Below are positions 1 to 6,224 of a stretch of 16,434 bases of DNA, piece after piece. This DNA comes from an uncultured Bacteroidales bacterium (lineage in GTDB: Bacteria > Bacteroidota > Bacteroidia > Bacteroidales > Paludibacteraceae). Under the pieces are notes generated by a model, which was given only the letters and a program-made list of their open reading frames with translations, searched no databases and was not told the DNA's origin. Location: contig ONXE01000019.1 of assembly GCA_900321775.1 (NCBI GenBank), positions 1 to 16,434 on the forward strand. The letters are read 5' to 3'. Numbering within the stretch: the stretch's first letter is position 1; every line of letters begins with the position of its first letter. Both the position numbers and the translations under genes were made by a program.

Positions 1-77
1 CATAATGTTGCCATATTTCTTCTTTTTAGGTTATACACATTATAGATAAGGGTTTTCTTTAGGTTTTACCTTATCAA

Positions 78-116
78 CAAAGCGCCCACTCGCGAGAGCG
101 TAGGCGCTTTGTTTTT
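78..116 (+). terminator. Rho-independent terminator
   Basis: A perfect 9-bp stem, CAAAGCGCC (78-86) with GGCGCTTTG (103-111), encloses a 16-nt loop that itself contains the palindrome CTCGCGAG. Five T residues follow at 112-116. The T-tract fits plus-strand transcription entering from the left edge. A second inverted repeat, GATAAGG (45-51) with CCTTATC (69-75), lies just before it. The gene that ends here is outside the window, or ends within the first 50 bases, where two plus frames are open until stops near 43-50. Confidence 0.75.
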
Positions 117-154
117 GTGATAAGCCAAGGATTATGCGTTCCTCACTCAATCAT

Positions 155-309
155 CCCCCCTCCTTTGGAGGGGATGGGGGTGGGAGACCCGAAAAAACCA
201 CGGGCACGGCTTAAGCCACGAGTGATTTTTTCGGAGAGCGGTCGGCCCGAGTCGCCTCAATGAGCCTGTCTGAAGGCTCAGTCTGTGCGACCTTGGTGCT
301 GCACGCGAG
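155..309. repeat. Structured intergenic repeat, copy 1
   Basis: The core at 186-309 (124 bp) matches 362-485 with four substitutions and no gaps. A C-rich hairpin precedes it: CCCCTCC, TTT, GGAGGGG at 157-173. The core contains a second stem with 9-bp arms, CCGAAAAAA (189-197) and TTTTTTCGG (226-234), with GGCTTAAGCC near its tip. A third stem is TGAGCC (261-266) with GGCTCA (275-280). There are no terminal inverted repeats or target duplications, so it looks more like a REP-type or non-coding repeat family than a MITE. Family identity unknown. Confidence 0.8.
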
Positions 310-331
310 GGCAAAAAGAGAGTATCACATG

Positions 332-485
332 GTCCTCCCCTTTAGGGGTCGGGGGTGGTAGGACCCGAAAAAACCACGGGCACGGCTTTAGCCACGAGTG
401 ATTTTTTCGGAGAGCGGTCGGCCCGAGTCGCTTTAATGAGCCTGTCTGAAGGCTCAGTCTGTGCGACCTCGGTGCTGCACGCGAG
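332..485. repeat. Structured intergenic repeat, copy 2
   Basis: This is the second copy of the repeat at 155-309, in direct orientation with a start-to-start distance of 176 bp. The C-rich leader is diverged (CCCC, TTTA, GGGG at 337-348), while the 124-bp core at 362-485 is 97% identical. The 9-bp arms are unchanged (365-373 and 402-410), as is the TGAGCC/GGCTCA stem. An open frame on the plus strand runs through it (355-828), but it encodes nothing recognisable and overlaps the real gene downstream. Confidence 0.8.
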
Positions 486-647
486 CACCGCAGACACAAC
501 AATTTGGGCTGCAAAGTTCACTTTTTTACCAAATAATTTATTCGTTAACGGAGTTAACTCGACAATAAAAGCATCGCAAAATAGTGCAAAACCTATCGGT
601 CTTTGCATTTTTCTTGCAAAAGATTTGGCCATGTCAGAAAAAAGTTG
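486..647. other. Gene-free AT-rich stretch before the operon promoter
   Basis: No gene is visible. It holds GTTAAC-GGA-GTTAAC (544-558) and the inverted repeat TTTGCA (602-607) with TGCAAA (615-620), the latter just upstream of the -33 box of the next promoter. The second could be an operator. Both are read from sequence only. Confidence 0.35.
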
Positions 648-655
648 TAACTTTG
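624..655 (+). promoter_or_regulatory. Bacteroides-type promoter of the TPR-envC-trmH operon
   Basis: The -33 element TTTG (624-627) is followed by 20 bp and the -7 element TAACTTTG (648-655), which matches the Bacteroides sigma-ABfr consensus TTTG / TAnnTTTG. Transcription would start about 660-665, roughly 15 nt before the ATG at 677. This supports 677 as the ancestral start of the first gene. CTTTGC (651-656) and GCAAAG (661-666) form an inverted repeat over the start region. Confidence 0.75.
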
Positions 656-676
656 CACCCGCAAAGGTATGCGCAG

Positions 677-739
677 ATGAAAAGTTGGGTCAAAATAGTA
701 GTGCTGTTGTTGGGCGTGGTACTCTCAGCAAGTGGCTGA
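677..739 (+). pseudogene. Signal-peptide fragment cut off from the TPR gene by a frameshift
   Basis: An ATG at 677 opens a 20-codon frame that reads like a signal peptide: MKSWVK, then a hydrophobic core IVVLLLGVVL, then SASG, ended by TGA at 737-739. The TPR protein continues in the next frame from 732. Removing one G from the GG at 734-735 joins them as ...LSA-SADPVTEQQ, a credible signal peptidase I site. Family members in other Bacteroidales carry a signal peptide here (from memory). The break is therefore a real 1-nt insertion, a sequencing error, or rarely a recoding site. Confidence 0.7.
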
Positions 740-2081
740 TCCTGTCACGGAACAGCAATTCACCTACTATCTCTACGCAGCACAGCGGGCCATGGATGCA
801 TCTGACTATGATGACGCCTTGGCGTTGAGTGAATTCGCCTACCGACTCAAACCCACTGATCCCACAATCAACTATTTCCTTGGCATTTTATACAGAGGTC
901 TGAGGCAGGACGAGCGCTCGCTGGCACACTTCAAAACGGCCTACGAGCAGAGCCCCACAGACTATTGGCAGACCTATTTCGCCACGTTGTACGCCCACGG
1001 CGAGGCCGGCAACCAAAGGTTGGCCAAGCAGGCAAAGAAAGTGATTGAAACCGAGTACAAGCGGCAGCCCGACAAGGCCGAAGTGCTGGAAGCCTATCAG
1101 CAGATGCTGGTCACAGAGGGGCAGTTTGCCAAGGCTCTGAAGGTGCAGGACCGCATAGACCGGCAGGAAGGAAAGACGCCCTATAACGTGCTCAAACGCT
1201 ACCGCATCCTGCTCGTTGAGGGCAAGGGAAAAGAGGCTGTGCAGGTTGTAGAAAACTACTGCAAAGAGGAGCCCGATGACGACTATTTTCAGGCCTTCCG
1301 CGGCGATATGTACCTGGCTCTCGGGCAGAAAGAGAAGGCGCAGCAACTATACAATCAGGCCTATAGTAACAATCCCGACAACCCCTATCTGCTGCAGTCG
1401 CTGGCACGTTTCTACAAGAGCGAGCATGCCTATCAGGAGGAACGGGAAATGCTGGATGCTTTGCTTAGCATGGCTCCCGACGAACAGTTGCTGGACCTGT
1501 ATTTCGAGTCGCTTTCTCAGGACACCACGGTCGGCAATGACGAGCAAGTGGCCTTCGTGCAGAAAGCGTATCTGATGGAACCCAACAGTGCCAAATGGCA
1601 TTACTACTGGGCGTTGGCGCTGGCGCAACAGGATAGTATTCAACCTGCGCTGGAGGTGCTGGAAGAGGGTGTCCGGCTTGGCGGCAAAGAGGCTGTTATC
1701 CGCTTCAGCATGCACGTGCTTTCGGGCGATTTGTACTTGCGTTTGGAGCAGTTGGATTCATGCTTCAACCACTACGAGAAAGCCCTGCTCCTTGACCCGG
1801 AGAATGTGTATGTCCTCAACAATTATGCCTACACGCTCGCGGTGAATGGTGGGGACCTCAAGAAGGCGGAGAAGATGAGTCAGAAGACCATCGAGAAAGA
1901 GCCGAATAACGCCACATATCTGGACACCTACGCATGGATTTTGCACCTGCAGGGACAGGATTCGCTGGCCAAGTTTTACATGCGTCGCGCTATGGAAAAA
2001 GCCGGCGAGATGAGTGACGACCAAGAACTGAAACAACATTACAACATATTGTTTGAACAAGATGAAAACAAGGAAAAGTAG
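732..2081 (+). CDS. Tetratricopeptide repeat protein (periplasmic if the signal peptide is restored)
   Basis: The 449-residue protein consists almost entirely of helical TPR units. Clear ones include residues about 15-48 (DYDDALALSEFAYRLKPTDP), 186-220 (GQKEKAQQLYNQAYSNNPDNP) and the last pair around 345-420, with ALLLDPENVYVLNNYAYTLA and EKEPNNATYLDTYAWILHLQG. TPR arrays are protein-binding scaffolds; the partner is unknown. The only in-frame start without the signal peptide is GTG at 732, with no ribosome binding site, whereas an out-of-frame signal peptide starts at 677 behind a good promoter. The intact gene is probably 677-2081. In Bacteroides the order TPR, DUF4292, envC is conserved (from memory), suggesting a role in envelope biogenesis. 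Its 3' end overlaps the next gene by 20 nt. Confidence 0.85.
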   Translation: MADPVTEQQFTYYLYAAQRAMDASDYDDALALSEFAYRLKPTDPTINYFLGILYRGLRQDERSLAHFKTAYEQSPTDYWQTYFATLYAHGEAGNQRLAKQAKKVIETEYKRQPDKAEVLEAYQQMLVTEGQFAKALKVQDRIDRQEGKTPYNVLKRYRILLVEGKGKEAVQVVENYCKEEPDDDYFQAFRGDMYLALGQKEKAQQLYNQAYSNNPDNPYLLQSLARFYKSEHAYQEEREMLDALLSMAPDEQLLDLYFESLSQDTTVGNDEQVAFVQKAYLMEPNSAKWHYYWALALAQQDSIQPALEVLEEGVRLGGKEAVIRFSMHVLSGDLYLRLEQLDSCFNHYEKALLLDPENVYVLNNYAYTLAVNGGDLKKAEKMSQKTIEKEPNNATYLDTYAWILHLQGQDSLAKFYMRRAMEKAGEMSDDQELKQHYNILFEQDENKEK

Positions 2082-2799
2082 GAATATAATCTGCGCGGTT
2101 TGCCTCGCAATCTGCATGGTTTGTCTCGCGCTGGCGGGCTGTCACAGCAAGAAGAAGATTCAGCCTAAGCAAGAGCAACCCGTTGTCGTGGAAGAGCCCA
2201 GACCGGCTCAGCCCGAACCGCAGCCCGTGCCCCAAGAACCCGCGAAAGAAGAGGTGACTCCTGAACCCGCTCCGGCCGTGGAGCCTATTGTCGAGCTGGT
2301 GGAAGAAGCGTTGGAGCAGAAAGCCGAAGAGCCGCAATCGGGTGCGTGGAAACCGCAGTATCAGACCGCGTATGGCAGGGGCATGGTGACTATCTTCTAC
2401 CGCCAGCAGCGCTTGTCCAGCCCCGTGGTAGTCACCTACATCGCCGATTCTATCGTCCTGGCTTCGGTGCAGCCGCTCATGGGAATAGAGATGTACCGGC
2501 TGGAGGCTTTGCGCGACAGGGCACGACTCTTCGAAAAACTCAACCGCAGGTATGTAGAGATGACCTACGAAGAGATAAGCCAGCAGACACGCCGCCAAAT
2601 CAGTTTCGACTTGGTACAACAGATGGTAGAGAACGTGGGTCTCACTTACCCCATCGGACAGGATACTACGCTGCGGTACTCCGGAGTAGAAGCCAAACTG
2701 AGCCTGCAGTACCGCACAGTTAACCAGCCCGTTTCGGCCTTCCCTATCTCAACCAACGGGTATAACCGAACGACTATAAATGCCTTACTGAGCAAATGA
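2062..2799 (+). CDS. DUF4292-family lipoprotein
   Basis: This encodes a 245-residue lipoprotein. Residues 1-27 form a lipoprotein signal with lipobox LAGC, acylated at Cys27. A Pro/Glu-rich linker (about 35-90, many PEP and QPEP motifs) could span part of the periplasm. The folded region from about 100 contains AYGRGMVTIFYRQQRLSSPV, SIVLASVQPLMGIEMYRLEA and RYVEMTYEEIS, which match the pattern of Bacteroidota DUF4292 proteins, a family structurally compared with LolA/LolB-like carriers. Binding of a lipid or lipoprotein is only inference. ATG 2062 is preferred over TTG 2053 because it gives a standard signal peptide. Overlap with the TPR gene implies translational coupling. A small hairpin lies between this gene and envC. 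Confidence 0.8.
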   Translation: MKTRKSRNIICAVCLAICMVCLALAGCHSKKKIQPKQEQPVVVEEPRPAQPEPQPVPQEPAKEEVTPEPAPAVEPIVELVEEALEQKAEEPQSGAWKPQYQTAYGRGMVTIFYRQQRLSSPVVVTYIADSIVLASVQPLMGIEMYRLEALRDRARLFEKLNRRYVEMTYEEISQQTRRQISFDLVQQMVENVGLTYPIGQDTTLRYSGVEAKLSLQYRTVNQPVSAFPISTNGYNRTTINALLSK

Positions 2800-2826
2800 C
2801 CGGAGGGTCTCCGGAGACAAAGGAGA
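2800..2826 (+). promoter_or_regulatory. Intercistronic hairpin and strong ribosome binding site of envC
   Basis: CCGGAG (2800-2805), loop GGT, CTCCGG (2809-2814) form a 6-bp hairpin directly after the DUF4292 stop. AAGGAG follows at 2820-2825, one of the few strong Shine-Dalgarno sites in this window. It sits 5 nt before the ATG at 2831 and only 2 nt before that at 2828. TCTCC (2808-2812) could instead pair with GGAGA (2822-2826) and mask the site. The switch is inference. Confidence 0.4.
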
Positions 2827-2827
2827 G

Positions 2828-4015
2828 ATGATGAAACGAATAATCACATACATATTTATTGGCCTTCTTGGGCTTATCGGGCCGATTAATGCGCAGAAAC
2901 AAAGCGTGAATGACCTCCGCAAACAGCGCGAGAACACGCTGCGTGAGTTGGAGAAAACGGGCAAGATGCTCAACGAAACAAAGAAATCGGAGACTGCTAC
3001 GCTGAACAAACTGAACCTCCTGAGCAAAGATATAGCTACGCGCAAGCGCCTGATAACCAACATCAACTCCGAGATTGAGGCGCTCAACTCCGAGATGGAC
3101 GAACTGTCCGGCAAGCGCGACTCGCTTCAGCAGACGCTGGAGACTCTCAAGGCCGATTATGCCAATCTGGTCCGTCAGACGCACTATCAGGACATGATGC
3201 AGTCGCCCCTGTTGTTCGTACTTCGCGCAGAGGATTTCAACCAAGCTATGCGGCGTATCCGTTACCTGCAGGAGTTTCAGCGTTACCGCAAAGAGCAGGT
3301 GGCTCGCATCGAGAACACTCAGGCCGAGATAGATATCCAAACCGGACTGCTGGAGTCCAACCGCGTGGAGAAAGAGCAGACGCTGGACTACCAGAGACGC
3401 GAGACCGAGAACCTGGCACGCGATGAGCGCAAGCACCAGACCATGCTGCAACAGCTCAAGAAAAAAGAGAAGAACCTGTTGGCCCAACAGCGCAAACAGC
3501 AGAAAAAAGCCGATGAACTCAACCGCAAAATCGAGGATATCATCAAGCAACAGGCGGCCCGCCAGAAAGGCCAGCGTATGACCAAAGAGCAGCAGCTGAT
3601 AGCCGGCGGTTTTGAGAAGAACAAAGGTCGCCTGCCCTGGCCGGTTGAGAAAGGAATGGTCAGCGGCGAGTTTGGCGTTCATCCCCATCCCACGCTGCCT
3701 AAAGTGACGGTCAACAACAAAGGTATCTACATCCAAACCACCCGCGGAGCAGCCGTGCGCGCCGTGTACGAGGGAGAGGTAACCAGTTGCTTCGTCATGG
3801 GCGGAACCAACGCGGTGATTATCCAGCACGGTAATTACCGAACCGTCTATACCGGACTCGCCACAATCAGCGTGAAGAAAGGCGACAAGGTCAAAACCAA
3901 ACAGACCATTGGCACGGTGTTCACCGACCCCGACAACGATAACAAAACAGAGATGTTCTTCCAGGTTTGGATGGACAAAGACATACAGAACCCGAGCCTC
4001 TGGTTGGCTCATTAA
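2828..4015 (+). CDS. Murein hydrolase activator, EnvC-like (degenerate LytM/M23)
   Basis: This secreted protein of 395 residues (394 if it starts at ATG 2831, the better-spaced of two adjacent ATGs) has a signal peptide cleaved near Ala22. A long coiled coil (about 24-260) is rich in K, E, Q and R, and a LytM/M23 domain occupies 267-395. The domain starts with LPWPVEKGMVSGEFGVHPHP. The zinc ligands of active M23 peptidases are lost: HxGxD reads NKGIY (297-301), the YxHL motif reads YTGL, and the final HLHFE region reads EMFFQVW. That is the EnvC pattern. EnvC proteins do not cut peptidoglycan but activate amidases at the division septum. No amidase gene is in the window. It lies 28 nt after DUF4292 in the operon. 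Confidence 0.88.
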   Translation: MMKRIITYIFIGLLGLIGPINAQKQSVNDLRKQRENTLRELEKTGKMLNETKKSETATLNKLNLLSKDIATRKRLITNINSEIEALNSEMDELSGKRDSLQQTLETLKADYANLVRQTHYQDMMQSPLLFVLRAEDFNQAMRRIRYLQEFQRYRKEQVARIENTQAEIDIQTGLLESNRVEKEQTLDYQRRETENLARDERKHQTMLQQLKKKEKNLLAQQRKQQKKADELNRKIEDIIKQQAARQKGQRMTKEQQLIAGGFEKNKGRLPWPVEKGMVSGEFGVHPHPTLPKVTVNNKGIYIQTTRGAAVRAVYEGEVTSCFVMGGTNAVIIQHGNYRTVYTGLATISVKKGDKVKTKQTIGTVFTDPDNDNKTEMFFQVWMDKDIQNPSLWLAH

Positions 4016-4063
4016 GCCCCCTGCCCGCCCCGAACTCCGATAGGGTGCTGATAAAACAAGCAT

Positions 4064-4546
4064 ATGAAGAAAGCAATAGTATATTTTCTCTTTTTGCTGC
4101 CTGCACTGATGTGTAGTTGCAAGCAGGACAAGTGGATGGACTGGAAGCTGCAGAACGAGATGTGGCTGGCCGAGAACGCCAAGAAAGAAAACGTGCAGAC
4201 CACTCCCAGCGGTTTGCAGTACAAGGTGCTCTACAATGGTAATCAATATGATGCGAAGCCGGACGACGCCTCTACCGTACTCGTCAGTTACACCGGCACG
4301 CTCATCAATGGCTATAAGTTTGACTCTTCCTCGAGCACATCCTTCCCTTTGTCGGGCGTAGTCAAAGGTTTTGCCGAGGGCTTGAAGAAGATCCACGTGC
4401 ACGGAGATATCGAGTTGTATATCCCGCAGGAACTGGCCTACGCGGACTCGCTGCCTACTACCGAGGGCAGTCTCTCGGCCTCGTTTATCCCGCCGTATTC
4501 CACCCTTATCTTCCAAGTTCATCTCTACGGCGTAAGCAAGCAATGA
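4064..4546 (+). CDS. FKBP-type peptidyl-prolyl cis-trans isomerase, lipoprotein
   Basis: This 160-residue lipoprotein has lipobox LMCSC with the acylated cysteine at 19, so it acts in the periplasm, probably on the outer membrane. A short helical segment (23-40) precedes the FKBP domain at about 46-157. It begins TTPSGLQYKVLYNG, the usual entry to bacterial FKBPs. Several ligand-pocket positions of FKBP12 appear conserved: Phe86-Asp87, Val99-Val100, Phe103 in place of Trp59, Tyr126 and Phe150. It should catalyse proline isomerisation during folding of exported proteins. The stop overlaps the next start as ATGA (4543-4546), so the two lipoproteins are probably translationally coupled. A 48-nt gap separates it from envC. 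Confidence 0.9.
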   Translation: MKKAIVYFLFLLPALMCSCKQDKWMDWKLQNEMWLAENAKKENVQTTPSGLQYKVLYNGNQYDAKPDDASTVLVSYTGTLINGYKFDSSSSTSFPLSGVVKGFAEGLKKIHVHGDIELYIPQELAYADSLPTTEGSLSASFIPPYSTLIFQVHLYGVSKQ

Positions 4547-4992
4547 AACGTGTCCTCACCATACTGACAGTTCTGTTGCTGGTGTGCTCGTGCGAGAGTC
4601 CCAGCGTAGTTAACCCTGTTCCCAATTATCCCGTGAGTATGGAGTTGAACATCTTGGGCGAGTACCCGAACTTCACTTCCGCCAACATCGGCGCACATAT
4701 GGAGTTCGTGAAGCCGCGTTTCCCTAACGAGCGAGTGGGGTATTCGGGAGTGCTGCTGTTCGTCAATTTCAACGAGCAATACTCCGCGTTCGACTTGTGT
4801 TGTCCGCATTGCGTGGAGCGCTTCAGCCCGATTGAAGTGAACGGTATGTTTGCCGTTTGTCCCATCTGCGGCGAGGAGTATGACCTGAGCTACGGCTACG
4901 GCGTGCCGACGCAGGGAATAGCCAAGAACTACCTCAAGACTTACAAGTGCAACTACAATCCCGCGACCGGCAAGCTGGTGGTTTACAATTAG
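4543..4992 (+). CDS. Rieske-like lipoprotein with CxH...CxxC metal-site motif
   Basis: This is a 149-residue lipoprotein with lipobox LVCSC and the acylated cysteine at 17. After a linker, a beta-rich region reads GVLLFVNFNEQYSAFDL, followed by C87-P-H89-C90, sixteen residues, and C106-P-I-C109-GEEYDLSYG. The arrangement and the closing glycine-rich turn (YGVPTQGIAK...LKTY) resemble a Rieske [2Fe-2S] domain, but the second CxxH is CxxC. Related Bacteroidales lipoproteins also have CPxC (from memory). Either a Cys3His iron-sulfur cluster or a structural zinc is possible. Function unknown; a periplasmic redox role is inference. The start overlaps the FKBP stop (ATGA), and the stop TAG merges into a heptamer array. 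Confidence 0.75.
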   Translation: MKRVLTILTVLLLVCSCESPSVVNPVPNYPVSMELNILGEYPNFTSANIGAHMEFVKPRFPNERVGYSGVLLFVNFNEQYSAFDLCCPHCVERFSPIEVNGMFAVCPICGEEYDLSYGYGVPTQGIAKNYLKTYKCNYNPATGKLVVYN

Positions 4993-5046
4993 AGTCGAGA
5001 GTCAAGAGTCAAGAGTCGAGAGTCGAGAGTCAAGAGTCAAGAGTTG
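4991..5046. repeat. Heptanucleotide tandem array AGAGTC(A/G), 8 units
   Basis: Eight consecutive 7-bp units run as G, A, A, G, G, A, A at the last position, then AGAGTTG. A ninth diverged unit, AGAGTGC, follows at 5047-5053. The first unit overlaps the TAG stop (4990-4992) of the Rieske-like gene. The last units contain the possible TTG (5044) and GTG (5050) starts of the methyltransferase gene. The array thus occupies the whole intergenic gap. Confidence 0.9.
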
Positions 5047-5049
5047 AGA

Positions 5050-5601
5050 GTGCATAAGTTGACAGCCATAGAGATGCATCGCCTGACGGCGGAACAGTTC
5101 CGTGAGGCCGAGAAAGTGCCGCTTGTCGTGGTGCTGGACAACGTACGTTCGTTGCACAACGTAGGCGCGGTCTTCCGTACGGCCGACGCATTTCGCCTGG
5201 AAGCGGTGTACCTGTGCGGCATAACCGTGCACCCACAAGACGTAGAGGGGCGCGAGTGGCCCTCGGACCTTCATAAAACCGCTTTGGGCGCAGAAGATAC
5301 CGTCGCGTATAAGTACTTCCCCGAGACCACAGAAGCCGTAAAAAGCCTGCAGGAAGCAGGATATAAGGTCTTTGCCGTGGAGCAGGCGGAAGGAAGCGTC
5401 AACCTGAAAGATGTATGTCTGGAGAAAGGTCGCAAATACGCGATAGTATTGGGGCACGAAGTGTTTGGCGTCCAGCAGAGCGTCGTGGACATGACCGACG
5501 GCTGCATCGAGATTCCCCAATACGGCACGAAACATTCCCTAAACGTGAGCGTCACGGCCGGAATAGTGATGTATGAACTCTCTGAAAAACTAAGGTCTTA
5601 A
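5050..5601 (+). CDS. TrmH-family (SPOUT) RNA 2'-O-ribose methyltransferase
   Basis: This 183-residue cytoplasmic enzyme transfers a methyl group from SAM to a ribose 2'-OH in tRNA or rRNA; the target base cannot be told. The three SPOUT motifs are present: LDNVRSLHNVGAVFRTADAF (29-48), the YAIVLGHEVFGV segment, and CIEIPQYGTKHSLNVSVTAG ending in the knot motif. There is no substrate-binding extension, matching the short Bacteroidota form. There is no ATG before codon 9. GTG 5050 (MHKLTAIEMHRL) fits the N-terminus of homologues as I recall it; TTG 5044 and ATG 5074 are alternatives. It is the last gene of the operon, flanked on both sides by 8-unit heptamer arrays, and its TAA stop lies inside the second array. 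Confidence 0.88.
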   Translation: MHKLTAIEMHRLTAEQFREAEKVPLVVVLDNVRSLHNVGAVFRTADAFRLEAVYLCGITVHPQDVEGREWPSDLHKTALGAEDTVAYKYFPETTEAVKSLQEAGYKVFAVEQAEGSVNLKDVCLEKGRKYAIVLGHEVFGVQQSVVDMTDGCIEIPQYGTKHSLNVSVTAGIVMYELSEKLRS

Positions 5602-5653
5602 TCCGTAATCCTTAATCCTTAACCCTTAACCCTTAACCCTTAACCATTAATCA
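5598..5653. repeat. Heptanucleotide tandem array TTAA(T/C)CC, 8 units, holding two stop codons
   Basis: The units are TTAATCC, GTAATCC, TTAATCC, three of TTAACCC, TTAACCA and TTAATCA, with no interruption. The first unit contains the TAA stop of the methyltransferase gene (5599-5601, plus). The seventh contains the TAA stop of rimM (5640-5642, minus), so the array forms the whole 38-bp convergent gap plus the end of rimM. No hairpin terminator is visible between the two convergent operons. Confidence 0.9.
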
Positions 5654-6155
5654 GTCCTTCGGGAAGGGAGACGTGCAGTTGGCGCGCGTCGGCGTCAATG
5701 GAGATGATGAAGTCCTCGTGGGCGGGAATGACAGCGCCGCTGTTGAGGAGAAAAAGTGTGTTAAGCGTGGAGTCATCCACGTTTTTTATTTGTCCTATAG
5801 GGCCAAGCTGGTCATCGATTACTTCGTAATCAATCAGGTCTTGCCAGGTCAGAAGCGGTTCGTCGGGGTTGTCCGTAAGGTCGCGGCGCAGCAGATAAAC
5901 CGGGTTTCCGCACAAGCGCGCCGCCTGCTCTTCCGTAGTAATTCTGTCCAGACTGACGATATAGGCATTAGCGCCCTTCTCGCGCCACTCGCTCAGACGG
6001 AAAGGCGTGAGAATCTGATTCAGCCGGAAGAGCAGAAACTGCGGGTCTTCGGCAACGGAAAGCAAGTCGTTGTCGCTGATGATATGCAGTTCCCCGCGTC
6101 GCCCGTGGGTGCGCGTGCACGTTCCTAATAGTATTACTTCATTTTCCTGAATCAT
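5640..6155 (-). CDS. Ribosome maturation factor RimM
   Basis: This 171-residue cytoplasmic factor assists late maturation of the 30S subunit head by binding ribosomal protein S19. The N-terminal RimM barrel starts with ILLGTCTRTHGRRGEL (8-23), the family signature. Residues about 98-168 form the PRC-barrel: LLTWQDLIDYEVIDDQLGPI, then NTLFLLNSGAVIPAHEDFI. Length is normal. ATG 6155 is the only reasonable start. It is the last gene of a pnp-unknown-rimM run, separated from its upstream neighbour by an 11-bp tandem array. Its last codons and its stop lie in the heptamer array shared with the convergent methyltransferase gene. Confidence 0.93.
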   Translation of the reverse strand: MIQENEVILLGTCTRTHGRRGELHIISDNDLLSVAEDPQFLLFRLNQILTPFRLSEWREKGANAYIVSLDRITTEEQAARLCGNPVYLLRRDLTDNPDEPLLTWQDLIDYEVIDDQLGPIGQIKNVDDSTLNTLFLLNSGAVIPAHEDFIISIDADARQLHVSLPEGLING

Positions 6156-6178
6156 TACGGAGAGAGACGCATTATATC

Positions 6179-6218
6179 CTAATAATAGTCTAATAATAGT
6201 CTAATAATAGCCTAATAA
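6179..6218. repeat. 11-bp tandem array CTAATAATAGT, three units plus a partial
   Basis: Units lie at 6179-6189, 6190-6200 and 6201-6211 (last base C instead of T), with a partial CTAATAA at 6212-6218. The array fills most of the 69-bp gap between the upstream gene's stop (6225) and the rimM start (6155). On the transcribed minus strand it reads as repeated ACTATTATTAG. Confidence 0.85.
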
Positions 6219-6224
6219 AGGTTG

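Noticed and set aside
1..3. Minus-strand ATG at the left edge as the start of a divergent gene
   Set aside because: Only three bases are visible and there is no matching minus-strand promoter upstream; the terminator at 78-116 faces the plus direction.
155..485. The duplicated repeat as a CRISPR array
   Set aside because: There are only two units of 124 bp, the repeats are longer than any CRISPR repeat, and no cas gene is near.
355..828. A 157-codon plus-strand frame through repeat copy 2
   Set aside because: It starts inside the non-coding repeat, crosses the operon promoter and overlaps the TPR gene in another frame; the product matches nothing.
2774..4543. A 589-codon open frame on the minus strand opposite envC and the FKBP gene
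   Set aside because: It is a shadow of codon bias in the plus-strand genes, which have clear domains. The antisense product has no recognisable domain and low-complexity Leu/Val/His composition.
5598..5653. TTAACCC repeats as eukaryotic telomere contamination
   Set aside because: The array is embedded between two bacterial genes and forms their stop codons; the units are degenerate and short in number.
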